Source: Geobacteraceae bacterium (GTDB taxonomy: Bacteria; Desulfobacterota; Desulfuromonadia; Desulfuromonadales; Geopsychrobacteraceae). From it: a stretch of DNA of 6,762 nt. Under the pieces are notes generated by a model that was not told the origin of the DNA, did no database searches, and saw nothing but the letters and a program-made list of their open reading frames with translations. Both the position numbers and the translations under genes were made by a program. Below are positions 1 through 6,369 of this stretch, piece after piece. Every line of letters begins with the position of its first letter. The stretch's first letter is position 1. The stretch covers positions 1-6,762 of the forward strand of contig JAMOPE010000403.1 in NCBI GenBank assembly GCA_027064785.1, read 5' to 3'.

Positions 1-242
1 CGCAGAGCCGGAAATTTATTTGGGATAACCCGAACCTGCCAGCCCGGCTGGTTCGGAGCACTGTGATCGGGGCGATAGGCGTAAATTTCGGGAGGAGTCT
101 TCTCCTCATTTCCAGAGCAGAATGGACACGACGTTGTCGCAGAAATTTTCCGCTGCTGCAGAAAGTCCTGCGGACGGCGGCTCTCCCCTTTAGCGATGAT
201 CGCCCAATTGTTCTTCAACGGGTCCCAACGAAATTCAGACAA
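1..242 (-). CDS. galT: Galactose-1-phosphate uridylyltransferase, N-terminal part (cut by left edge)
   Basis: GalT exchanges UMP between UDP-glucose and galactose-1-phosphate in the cytoplasmic Leloir pathway. Only 80 codons are inside the window. The translation opens MSEFRWDPLKNNW, has a CPFC pair at residues 39-42 (the first half of the GalT zinc site) and reaches RVIPNKFPAL at 71-80, a conserved GalT block. The catalytic HPH region lies beyond the left edge. I chose the TTG at 242-240 because AGAGAGGG sits 6 bases upstream (plus positions 249-256) and because known GalT proteins begin at this point. A GTG at 281-279, in frame, would add 13 unconserved residues and has no ribosome-binding site. 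The gene lies 45 bases downstream of the GH57 stop on the same strand, so the two are probably co-transcribed. The family call is firm; an ADP-glucose-type nucleotidyltransferase relative of GalT cannot be excluded from this fragment. Confidence 0.9.
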   Translation of the reverse strand, partial: MSEFRWDPLKNNWAIIAKGESRRPQDFLQQRKISATTSCPFCSGNEEKTPPEIYAYRPDHSAPNQPGWQVRVIPNKFPAL

Positions 243-248
243 TGTTTT

Positions 249-256
249 CCCTCTCT
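249..256 (-). promoter_or_regulatory. Ribosome-binding site of galT
   Basis: Read on the minus strand this is AGAGAGGG, 6 bases before the TTG start. It is the reason for preferring TTG at 242 over the upstream GTG at 281, which has no purine-rich tract before it. Confidence 0.65.
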
Positions 257-287
257 TTATCTGCGGTGATTCACTCTCCACAAGGTG

Positions 288-2432
288 TCAGATAATCCAG
301 TTATCTTCATCCAGATTCGAGCCACGGAAACAGAAACTGGCGTTTCCCTCACTCGGCCAGCGACCGTTTTCACGCCCTTTCTGCAGGGCATAACAGCTGA
401 GATTGACGATATCTCCTTCACGCAACTGCAGCACATTCAACGGCATCGCCAGCTCCAGTATCTGGTCACAGGCAGCGTTCCCTGTTTCAACAACCTTCCC
501 TTCAAAAAGGACCTTACAGGTATTGTGATCAAAACGATAACGCAGTTGATAAAGTTTGTTGGTCATCAGGCGAACTTCAAAACAACCACCGTGACCACAC
601 AGGCTTTTCAGCACTTCGGGCTGATCAAAGCGGAAATAGAGATTCTGATCGTCGTAACCATAATAGAGTTCTTCCAGTGACTCACGACTGGTATACATTG
701 CTCCACCGCTGGAAAGCTCAATCCGTCCGGCTGGTAGCCATTCAAAATAGTCCCCAAGTCGACCATCAATATCCGGGGTAAAGCGGGCGGTCGGTTCAAA
801 ACCGGCGATGTATTTAACCACAGGTTTGATTGCCTGATGAAGTCGGGACGGAACCGGAAACCCCTTGGCGTGGTAGAGGCCTTCGAGGTGCAGTCGGAAC
901 AGACGGTCAAAGATATCGGCCTGTGCCGTGGTGTGTTCATCACCAAACCACCAGAACCAGTCGCTCCCTTCAGCACGCAACAGCTCCCGAACCAAATCGC
1001 TGAGAGGCTCATCAGGATGATCCAACGCCCGGGTAATTTCATCTCTGATTGTTTCGGTGCGGGCCTGCTGTAACAGTTCCCACGCCCGATTCTCTTCAGA
1101 ATGACCAATCCAGGTGGTAAAATCGGAGCGAATCCACGACCCGGCAGCAAGCCGGTTAAGGGGGACCGGTTCGCTATCGGCTAAAGCATCCTGAATGGTT
1201 GCCATCTCAAGGCGGGGATCGTTGTGCAATGCAAGATAAAAGTCACGCAGAAACGGATAGCCATTATCGGGGTAGCGTTCCCAGCAATTTTCACCATCAA
1301 GGATAATGGCAACCGTCCCGCCGGGAGCCTGATGAGATATCTGCTGCAAACGGCGCAATAAGTCGCCAACAGCTTCTTCGGTGTTCCACCCGGCATAGAG
1401 AAAACCGATCCGGTCCGACAATTCGCGGTCACGGAACAGTAGTGGCAAGCCATCGTATTGGTAAATTGTGTACAGCTGGCTGCGGTGGCTCAGTCCATTG
1501 TCAAGGCTGCGGGCAAGGATATCTTCATCGGTCGCCGCCCAGACGGCCCCTTCCTCGCGTAATAATTTTGCCGCCTCAGCACTGACCCCCCCCTCGGCAG
1601 GCCACATTCCACGCTGCCGTTGGCCGAAAATCCGTTCTGCCGTGCGTAACCCTTCACGAACCTGCAACCGGGCATCTTCGGGGTGACGGAAATCGGCAGC
1701 GGGCAGCGGTAACCCGGGGCTCGGTTCCTGTGCGGTGTGGAGGTCGCAGAGCAACGGTAAAATTGGATGAGCATAAGGGGTCACAGATATTTCGATCTGC
1801 CCACTTTCTTCGAGTTGCCGGTGAAAATCGATCACCCGGTTCAGCTCTTCGTTGCAACGACTCAGCAGCTGCTGCTTCTGCTCTTCACGAAAATATTCTC
1901 CCTGCTGTAACAGTTCAGCAACAAGCTCCGACTTGCGGCGTAAATGAGACCCGGTCCAGGCAAGGAGAAACCATACCTGCAAATCGAGGAGATCCTGATC
2001 GTTAAAATGTTGGGCGTCAGGCTGAGCACCTATTCCGCGTAACTGGTAGAGCTGATGGTAGCGGCGATTGGCAAAAATCTGCGTCTCTTCGTTGACAGAA
2101 AACAGTTGATCAACCAGAAACTGCCGCTCTGCCACTGATAACTCCTGTGGCGGACGGGCAATCATCTCCAGCCAGCAATCGCGGGTTGTTCCATCGCGAT
2201 AACCTTCGAGCTGTTCCAGCAACGAAGGGACCAGATTCACCGTCACTCTGGCGTCAGTTTCGACGACAGTTTCAAGCATTTCAGCGTAATCCTTCACCCC
2301 GTGCAGCCACGTCCACGGCAGCAGAGTCTGTCCGCTGACCGGGTCACGATAATCGGGCTGGTGCATGTGCCAGAGGATACAAACCTTGAGAGTGTCTGTC
2401 CGGTCTGTCGAGGCGACACTATCTGCTGCCAT
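288..2432 (-). CDS. Glycoside hydrolase family 57 protein (alpha-glucan-active enzyme, exact specificity unknown)
   Basis: GH57 enzymes are retaining enzymes acting on alpha-glucans (amylase, 4-alpha-glucanotransferase, branching enzyme) or alpha-galactosides. In this 714-residue reading the family motifs are visible in order: HMHQPDY at 22-28; GQIEISVTPYAHP at 211-223; MWPAEGG with E280 as the probable nucleophile; ILDGENCWE with D379 as the probable acid/base; and DWFWWFGDEH at 491-500. The last ~150 residues, rich in short beta-type stretches (for example YYGYDDQNLYFRFD), look like a C-terminal beta-sandwich domain. No signal peptide is seen, so it is probably cytoplasmic. I chose the ATG at 2432 because GAAGGA stands 7 bases before it; the in-frame TTG at 2453 has no such site. 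galT follows on the same strand, which suggests glycogen or sugar-nucleotide metabolism. Many homologues are labelled alpha-amylase, but the reaction cannot be decided from sequence. Confidence 0.93.
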   Translation of the reverse strand: MAADSVASTDRTDTLKVCILWHMHQPDYRDPVSGQTLLPWTWLHGVKDYAEMLETVVETDARVTVNLVPSLLEQLEGYRDGTTRDCWLEMIARPPQELSVAERQFLVDQLFSVNEETQIFANRRYHQLYQLRGIGAQPDAQHFNDQDLLDLQVWFLLAWTGSHLRRKSELVAELLQQGEYFREEQKQQLLSRCNEELNRVIDFHRQLEESGQIEISVTPYAHPILPLLCDLHTAQEPSPGLPLPAADFRHPEDARLQVREGLRTAERIFGQRQRGMWPAEGGVSAEAAKLLREEGAVWAATDEDILARSLDNGLSHRSQLYTIYQYDGLPLLFRDRELSDRIGFLYAGWNTEEAVGDLLRRLQQISHQAPGGTVAIILDGENCWERYPDNGYPFLRDFYLALHNDPRLEMATIQDALADSEPVPLNRLAAGSWIRSDFTTWIGHSEENRAWELLQQARTETIRDEITRALDHPDEPLSDLVRELLRAEGSDWFWWFGDEHTTAQADIFDRLFRLHLEGLYHAKGFPVPSRLHQAIKPVVKYIAGFEPTARFTPDIDGRLGDYFEWLPAGRIELSSGGAMYTSRESLEELYYGYDDQNLYFRFDQPEVLKSLCGHGGCFEVRLMTNKLYQLRYRFDHNTCKVLFEGKVVETGNAACDQILELAMPLNVLQLREGDIVNLSCYALQKGRENGRWPSEGNASFCFRGSNLDEDNWII

Positions 2433-2439
2433 ACTAAAA

Positions 2440-2445
2440 TCCTTC
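2440..2445 (-). promoter_or_regulatory. Ribosome-binding site of the GH57 gene
   Basis: On the minus strand this reads GAAGGA, 7 bases before the ATG at 2432-2430. It decides the start of the GH57 gene in favour of MAADSVAST over the longer TTG start at 2453, because the SD itself would lie inside the longer reading. Confidence 0.7.
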
Positions 2446-2479
2446 ACTATCAATAAAATGATCTGAACTGCAAAATTGA

Positions 2480-2485
2480 ATTATA
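2480..2485 (-). promoter_or_regulatory. Probable sigma-70 -10 box of the GH57-galT operon
   Basis: The minus strand shows a perfect TATAAT here. A transcript starting about 7 bases downstream would have a leader of roughly 40 bases before the ATG at 2432 and would include the SD at 2440-2445. The -35 region is poor: the best match is TTCGCC, 19 bases upstream with three of six consensus bases. The promoter may be weak or activator-dependent, or the match may be chance in an AT-rich gap. No clear operator palindrome is visible next to it. Confidence 0.45.
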
Positions 2486-2561
2486 CCCCGATTTCGGTGG
2501 TAGAGGCGAATTTTTATTGTCGCACTTGCCCTGCAGCTCTGCAACTGGCATAGTCCCCTCC

Positions 2562-3479
2562 ATGCGAAAAAAAGCCTTTAATCTTTATTCGACTCACCTG
2601 AAAAAACACTTCGGCGGTCGAGTCCATAAAATATCAATCGATGCCGGCTTCGGTTGCCCGAACCGCCGCGGTGGCCGCGACGCACACGGCTGTATTTTTT
2701 GCGATCCCGGTGGGTCAGGTTCCGTCGGTATCGAGCGCAGTGAATCGATTGCCACACAAGTCGAGCGTGCCAAAGAGCTGATGCGGCGGAAATATCGGGC
2801 AAAATGGTTTATCGCCTACTTCCAGCCGTTCTCCAATACCTTTGCACCGGTGCATCATTTGCGTGATTGTTACGATCAGGCTCTGGCAGTCGAAGATGTT
2901 GTCGGTCTCGCCATCGGCACCCGTCCCGACTGCGTCCCCGAAGCGGTCATGGATCTGCTGGGAGAATACCACCGGAAAACCGATTTCTGGCTTGAACTGG
3001 GATTGCAAAGTATCCATGACAGAACTCTCGATTTTCTTCAGCGCGGCCATGACTACGCCTGCTTCCTCGATGCCTACCAGCGTGCCAAACAGCGCGACCT
3101 GCGCATCTGTGCCCACGTCATTCTTGGACTTCCCGGTGAAAGCCGTGACGACATTCTTGCCACAGCGACAGAACTCGCCCGGCTGAAGGTTGACGGAATC
3201 AAGCTCCACCTCCTCCATATCCTCAAAGGGACTCCCCTGGGCGATCTCTATCATCAGGGGGACATCAAAATGCTGGAGATGGCTGAATATGTTGAGCTGG
3301 TGGTCGATTTTATCGAGAGGTTACCGCCGGAGACATTGATTCACCGCCTGACCGGTGACGGGCCACGTGACATTTTACTGGCACCGCTATGGTCAATGAA
3401 TAAGTGGGAAGTTCTCAATGCAATTGATGATGAACTGGAACGGCGTGGATCAAAGCAGGGAGATAAATATCAGGAATAG
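2562..3479 (+). CDS. yhcC: Radical SAM protein, TIGR01212/YhcC family
   Basis: This belongs to a conserved family of radical S-adenosylmethionine proteins whose substrate I do not know. The cluster-binding region is CPNRRGG...GCIFC, with cysteines 32, 44 and 47 (C-x11-C-x2-C). That spacing replaces the standard C-x3-C-x2-C of radical SAM enzymes and is characteristic of the YhcC/Elp3-like group. It is followed by a glycine-rich GGSGS at 50-54, a WLELGLQS segment, HVILGLPGES, and a C-terminal RLTGDGPR...NKWEVL block typical of the family. The length of 305 residues is close to E. coli YhcC. I chose the ATG at 2562 because family members start shortly before the FG-x-V-x-K segment. An in-frame TTG at 2517 would add 15 unconserved residues; it has a weak AGAGG about 10 bases upstream, whereas the ATG has no recognisable SD, so the start is uncertain. 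It is divergent from the GH57 operon. Confidence 0.9.
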   Translation: MRKKAFNLYSTHLKKHFGGRVHKISIDAGFGCPNRRGGRDAHGCIFCDPGGSGSVGIERSESIATQVERAKELMRRKYRAKWFIAYFQPFSNTFAPVHHLRDCYDQALAVEDVVGLAIGTRPDCVPEAVMDLLGEYHRKTDFWLELGLQSIHDRTLDFLQRGHDYACFLDAYQRAKQRDLRICAHVILGLPGESRDDILATATELARLKVDGIKLHLLHILKGTPLGDLYHQGDIKMLEMAEYVELVVDFIERLPPETLIHRLTGDGPRDILLAPLWSMNKWEVLNAIDDELERRGSKQGDKYQE

Positions 3480-3486
3480 CGAGGAA

Positions 3487-3612
3487 TCAGGAGTTAGCCG
3501 ACGTTGAAACAACAACATCAGAGCTTTCCAGAGTCGTGGGAGCACCACTCCAGGAAATCAACATCAACGACGCCCAAACCAGACTGACAAGTAAAATAAC
3601 TAAACGCAACAT
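3487..3612 (-). CDS. Possible small membrane protein (doubtful)
   Basis: I do not recognise this ORF. From the ATG at 3612 it encodes 41 residues, beginning MLRLVILLVSLVWASLMLIS. That is one strongly hydrophobic segment of about 20 residues, followed by a polar tail rich in serine and threonine, so a single-span membrane peptide or a short secreted peptide is possible. It lies between two plus-strand genes, on the opposite strand. There is no convincing ribosome-binding site (GCCCGCC precedes the ATG). An upstream extension to 3702 would overlap the start of the helicase gene and looks like read-through of antisense sequence. It may not be a gene. Confidence 0.25.
   Translation of the reverse strand: MLRLVILLVSLVWASLMLISWSGAPTTLESSDVVVSTSANS
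3525..3557. other. Imperfect inverted repeat (hairpin) between the radical SAM and helicase genes
   Basis: TTTCC at 3525-3529 pairs with GGAAA at 3553-3557, and GAGT...GTG on the left pairs with CAC...ACTC on the right. The result is a stem of about 12 pairs with one bulge and two mismatches around a short GGAG-type loop. No T-run follows on either strand, so it is not a standard intrinsic terminator. It could slow or end transcription after the radical SAM gene, or be chance. It lies inside the doubtful small ORF at 3487-3612. Confidence 0.35.
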
Positions 3613-3679
3613 GGCGGGCAAATTAGCAGAAGTTTTTTCATTAATCAACCACAGAAAAGCATCCGTGAAAAATAGATAA

Positions 3680-5716
3680 ATGTTTGATCTTAACAGTCTC
3701 AATCCTCAGCAACGTGCTGCCGTCATCCACAGACAAGGGCCCTTACTGCTCCTCGCCGGGGCAGGCTCCGGAAAAACCCGGGTCATCACCTGTCGCATCG
3801 TCTATCTGCTTGACCAGGGAGTGCCTCCGGAACAGATCCTTGCCGTCACTTTTACCAACAAGGCAGCGAAGGAGATGCGTGAGCGGGTTCAGGAGATGGT
3901 CGGGGCAAAAGCGGCCAAAGGGATGACAATTGCCACGTTTCACTCGCTGGGCGTCAGAATCCTCAAAGCCAATATTGATCGGCTTGGGTTTAAGAAGAAC
4001 TTCTCCATCTATGCCTCCGGAGATCAGCAACGGCTGATTCGTGATCTGTTGCGCGACATTGGAGCAAAGAACAGCTCGGCCGATGCCGATCAGGTGTTAT
4101 GGCGAATCAGCTCAGCTAAAAACCATCTGATCTCAGCAGAACAGTACCTGCCCAATGATCATGATCCGATTTCATCACTGGTCGCAACAATCTACCCCCG
4201 CTATCAGCGTTCACTGAAAGCGTTCAATGCTGTCGATTTCGACGATCTGCTGATGTTTACCGTACAGCTGCTGGAACAGCATCCAGACCTGCTTGAACAT
4301 TACACCGAGCGCTTTCAATATCAGATGGTCGATGAATACCAGGACACCAACCCGGTTCAATACCGATTACTGAAACTGCTGGCCAGCAACCACAGTAATC
4401 TGTGTGTCGTCGGTGATGATGATCAATCGATCTACGCCTTTCGGGGTGCCGATGTCGCTAATATCCTCGACTTTGAAAAAGATTTTCCGGGGACAAAAGT
4501 GATCAAATTAGAACAGAATTACCGCTCGACCGGCAATATCCTTGCAGCTGCCAATGCCGTCATAAAAAACAATTCCAAGCGAAAAGAAAAAGCTCTCTGG
4601 ACTGCCAGCGGGGACGGAGCAAAGCTCGAATACCTTCTCTGCGCAGACGGGGAAGACGAAGCGCGGCAGGTGATGGAACGAATCCATATCGAAAAATATC
4701 GGCACAATCTCAAATACGGCGATTTTGCCATCCTTTACCGCACCAACAGCCAGTCACGGGCCTTCGAGGAGCAGTTGCGTTACGAAAACATCCCCTATGT
4801 TCTGATTGGCGGGCAGCAGTTTTTTGACCGCAAAGAGATCAAGGATGTTGTCGCCTATCTCAAAGTTATCCAGAACCCGACCGATGAAGTTAATCTGTTG
4901 CGGATTCTCAACTATCCTAAGCGGGGCATCGGTGAAGGAAGTATTGATCGCATCATCCGCCATTCAGCAGAGATCAAACGTTCACTGTGGACCGTGTTGC
5001 AACACGTTGAACTGGTCCCGGAAATGAACGATCGCACCGCAGCAGCATGTCGTGAGTTTGTTGAATTGATTCAGCGCTACCAGAAGCGCTTTAAACAGCC
5101 GTTACGCCTGCTCGAAACACTGCGCGAGATGTTGACCGAATTGAAACTTGCCGATGAAATCTATCGGCAGGAAAAAGATCCTCTGGTTGCCCAGCGACGG
5201 GTCGCCAATCAGGAGGAGCTGCTCAACAGTATGTCGATCTATCTGGATCGCACCCCATACCCCGATCTGGCCGGGTTTCTCGACCGGATTTCTCTGTTTG
5301 ATGATGAAATCAACGGAAAAAATGACAAGGAAAGCAAGCTGGCTCTTGATGCTGTCACCCTGATGAGTTTACATTCGAGCAAGGGGCTGGAATTTCCCGT
5401 TGTGTTTCTCGCCGGAATGGAAGAAGGGTTTCTGCCACACAAGAAATCGATTAACGAAACCTTCGATATCGATGAAGAGCGGCGCCTCTGCTACGTCGGC
5501 ATCACCCGGGCACAGCAGCAACTGATCCTACTCGGAGCCCAGCAGCGGCGTAAATACGGGAAACTGGAGCAACGCGAGCCGAGCCGTTTTGTCAGTGAAA
5601 TCCCTGAGAGTGTCCTCGAAAAAGCAGCGGAGAAACAAGTAGATGTCAGCCCCGAAGAAGAAGCCGTCAGTGCAAGCAATTTTTTCAATAATATCAGCCA
5701 GATGTTTGGCGACTAA
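3680..5716 (+). CDS. rep: ATP-dependent 3'-5' DNA helicase of the Rep/PcrA/UvrD (SF1A) group
   Basis: This enzyme unwinds DNA with ATP and acts in replication restart, clearing of DNA-bound proteins, or excision and mismatch repair. At 678 residues it is nearly the same length as E. coli Rep (673) and shorter than UvrD. Motifs run in order: Q motif LNPQQR at 7-12; Walker A GAGSGKT with K32; TFTNKAAKEM (Ia); Walker B DEYQDT at 218-223; GDDDQSIY at 245-252; KLEQNYRS at 276-283; TLMSLHSSKGLEF at 560-572; and ERRLCYVGITRAQ at 600-612. GMEEGFLPH and the YGKLEQREPSRF segment resemble Rep closely. The tail ends in FFNNISQMFGD. The start at 3680 fits the family N-terminus exactly, although the site before it is poor (only AGATAA). 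No key residue is missing. Rep is the closest name; a UvrD or PcrA role cannot be excluded. Confidence 0.95.
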   Translation: MFDLNSLNPQQRAAVIHRQGPLLLLAGAGSGKTRVITCRIVYLLDQGVPPEQILAVTFTNKAAKEMRERVQEMVGAKAAKGMTIATFHSLGVRILKANIDRLGFKKNFSIYASGDQQRLIRDLLRDIGAKNSSADADQVLWRISSAKNHLISAEQYLPNDHDPISSLVATIYPRYQRSLKAFNAVDFDDLLMFTVQLLEQHPDLLEHYTERFQYQMVDEYQDTNPVQYRLLKLLASNHSNLCVVGDDDQSIYAFRGADVANILDFEKDFPGTKVIKLEQNYRSTGNILAAANAVIKNNSKRKEKALWTASGDGAKLEYLLCADGEDEARQVMERIHIEKYRHNLKYGDFAILYRTNSQSRAFEEQLRYENIPYVLIGGQQFFDRKEIKDVVAYLKVIQNPTDEVNLLRILNYPKRGIGEGSIDRIIRHSAEIKRSLWTVLQHVELVPEMNDRTAAACREFVELIQRYQKRFKQPLRLLETLREMLTELKLADEIYRQEKDPLVAQRRVANQEELLNSMSIYLDRTPYPDLAGFLDRISLFDDEINGKNDKESKLALDAVTLMSLHSSKGLEFPVVFLAGMEEGFLPHKKSINETFDIDEERRLCYVGITRAQQQLILLGAQQRRKYGKLEQREPSRFVSEIPESVLEKAAEKQVDVSPEEEAVSASNFFNNISQMFGD

Positions 5717-5744
5717 CACAATGCATACATGATCCTGAAATAAT

Positions 5745-5865
5745 CCCCTCTCCATGAGGGAGAGGGCTAGGGTGAGGGGAAGAGTTTATCACCATGTTCT
5801 TAGGTAGCTTTACCAGAGTACCCCCTCATCCGGCCTACGGCCACCTTCTCCCTCATGGAGAAGGG
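5745..5865. repeat. REP/MITE-like imperfect palindromic intergenic element
   Basis: Two GC-rich arms, at 5745-5779 and 5821-5865, are imperfect inverted copies of each other around a 41-base AT-richer centre. Each arm folds on its own. The left has CCCTCTCC (5746-5753) pairing with GGAGAGGG (5759-5766) across ATGAG; the right has CCTTCTCC (5844-5851) pairing with GGAGAAGG (5857-5864) across CTCAT. The right arm also carries a GGCC-TAC-GGCC mini-hairpin at 5833-5843 that the left arm lacks. Sequences of the type CCCTCATCCGGCC...CCTTCTCCC and GGCTAGGGTGAGGGG are known from dispersed non-coding repeats in many Gram-negative genomes. No coding capacity is seen. It begins 28 bases after the helicase stop and ends 43 bases before osmC. 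No T-run follows the hairpins, so a terminator function is uncertain. Confidence 0.8.
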
Positions 5866-5895
5866 TTGAGTAAAAAATAGATTTCACATACTGAA

Positions 5896-5901
5896 AAGGA
5901 G
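5896..5901 (+). promoter_or_regulatory. Ribosome-binding site of the OsmC-family gene
   Basis: AAGGAG is a strong Shine-Dalgarno match, 7 bases before the ATG at 5909. It fixes the start of the OsmC-family gene and is the strongest site of any gene in the window. I could not identify a convincing promoter between the repeat and this site; TTGAGT at 5866-5871 with CATACT at 5887-5892 has only a 15-base spacer. Confidence 0.8.
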
Positions 5902-5908
5902 AATATTT

Positions 5909-6301
5909 ATGCCGACAGTTAAAGTGACATTCCCCGGAGGAACCAGGGTTAACGCCAATTTCGGTAAATTTGAAGTTCCAACCGATCAACCGATTGAAGA
6001 TGGCGGAACCGACACCGCCCCCGAGCCCTATATGCTGTTTCTCTCGTCAATTGTTACCTGCGCCGGATTTTATGTACTGCGTTTCTGCCAGCAGCGGGAA
6101 CTGCCGACGGAAGGGCTGGGCATGACTCTGGATATCGAACGGAATCCGGAAACCCGGGCCCTCGATAAAGTCATACTGGCAATTCAACTTCCCGAGGGTT
6201 TCCCGGAAAAATACCACCGCGCCATTATCCGGGCTGCAGAGATGTGCTCCGTCAAAAAAGCACTGATGAGCGCACCTGAATTTGAAATTGTGACAGAATA
6301 G
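5909..6301 (+). CDS. OsmC/Ohr-family protein
   Basis: OsmC and Ohr proteins are cytoplasmic dimers; many reduce organic hydroperoxides with a pair of cysteines, while other members have no known substrate. This one has 130 residues. The family's glycine-rich entry appears as GGTDTAPEPYMLF at 32-44, where most members have GGxxxGPxP. C51 in SSIVTCAGFYVLRFC begins the long helix that carries the first conserved cysteine, and C113 in AAEMCSVKKAL is the second. C51 and C113 are therefore the probable catalytic pair; C60 is an additional cysteine on the same helix. The protein has no signal peptide. It stands alone, after a palindromic repeat and convergent with the phosphoribosyltransferase gene, so context gives no hint of substrate. 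It is closer to the YhfA/OsmC-like subgroup of unknown role than to classic Ohr, but I hold that loosely. Confidence 0.88.
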   Translation: MPTVKVTFPGGTRVNANFGKFEVPTDQPIEDGGTDTAPEPYMLFLSSIVTCAGFYVLRFCQQRELPTEGLGMTLDIERNPETRALDKVILAIQLPEGFPEKYHRAIIRAAEMCSVKKALMSAPEFEIVTE

Positions 6302-6307
6302 TCCATC

Positions 6308-6345
6308 GAGGTAGTAAACATTCTTATTGCAGAATGCTCTGCCTC
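6308..6345. terminator. Nested hairpin in the convergent gap, possible bidirectional terminator
   Basis: GAGGTAG (6308-6314) pairs with CTGCCTC (6339-6345) through seven pairs, including one G-U on the plus-strand RNA. Inside it CATTCT (6319-6324) pairs exactly with AGAATG (6331-6336) across a six-base loop. It lies midway between the ends of the OsmC-family gene and the phosphoribosyltransferase gene, where a shared terminator is expected. There is no T-run on either side, so intrinsic termination would be weak. Confidence 0.4.
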
Positions 6346-6369
6346 AATGAGACCGAGAGACAAACCGCT

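Noticed and set aside
285..680. 131-codon plus-strand ORF lying over the 3' part of the GH57 gene
   Set aside because: It is entirely antisense to a well-supported GH57 C-terminal domain, has no SD and shows no family motif.
608..1150. 180-codon minus-strand ORF within the GH57 gene
   Set aside because: It is a shifted frame on the same strand as the GH57 gene, whose own frame carries family motifs throughout this stretch; there is no sign of a frameshift.
1730..2005. Plus-strand ORF opposite the GH57 gene
   Set aside because: Low-complexity, basic antisense translation with no start signal; explained by the GC-skewed codons of the GH57 gene.
2715..3254. 179-codon minus-strand ORF opposite the radical SAM gene
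   Set aside because: It mirrors the codon pattern of the plus-strand gene, which has clear family motifs; the antisense product has no recognisable domain.
3613..3702. N-terminal extension of the small minus-strand ORF into the helicase start
   Set aside because: It has no SD and overlaps the first codons of a conserved gene on the other strand, so the extension is unlikely to be translated.
5717..5908. CRISPR array or attachment site in the repeat-rich gap
   Set aside because: There are only two inverted arms, no regularly spaced direct repeats, no integrase and no tRNA nearby; a REP/MITE-like element explains it better.
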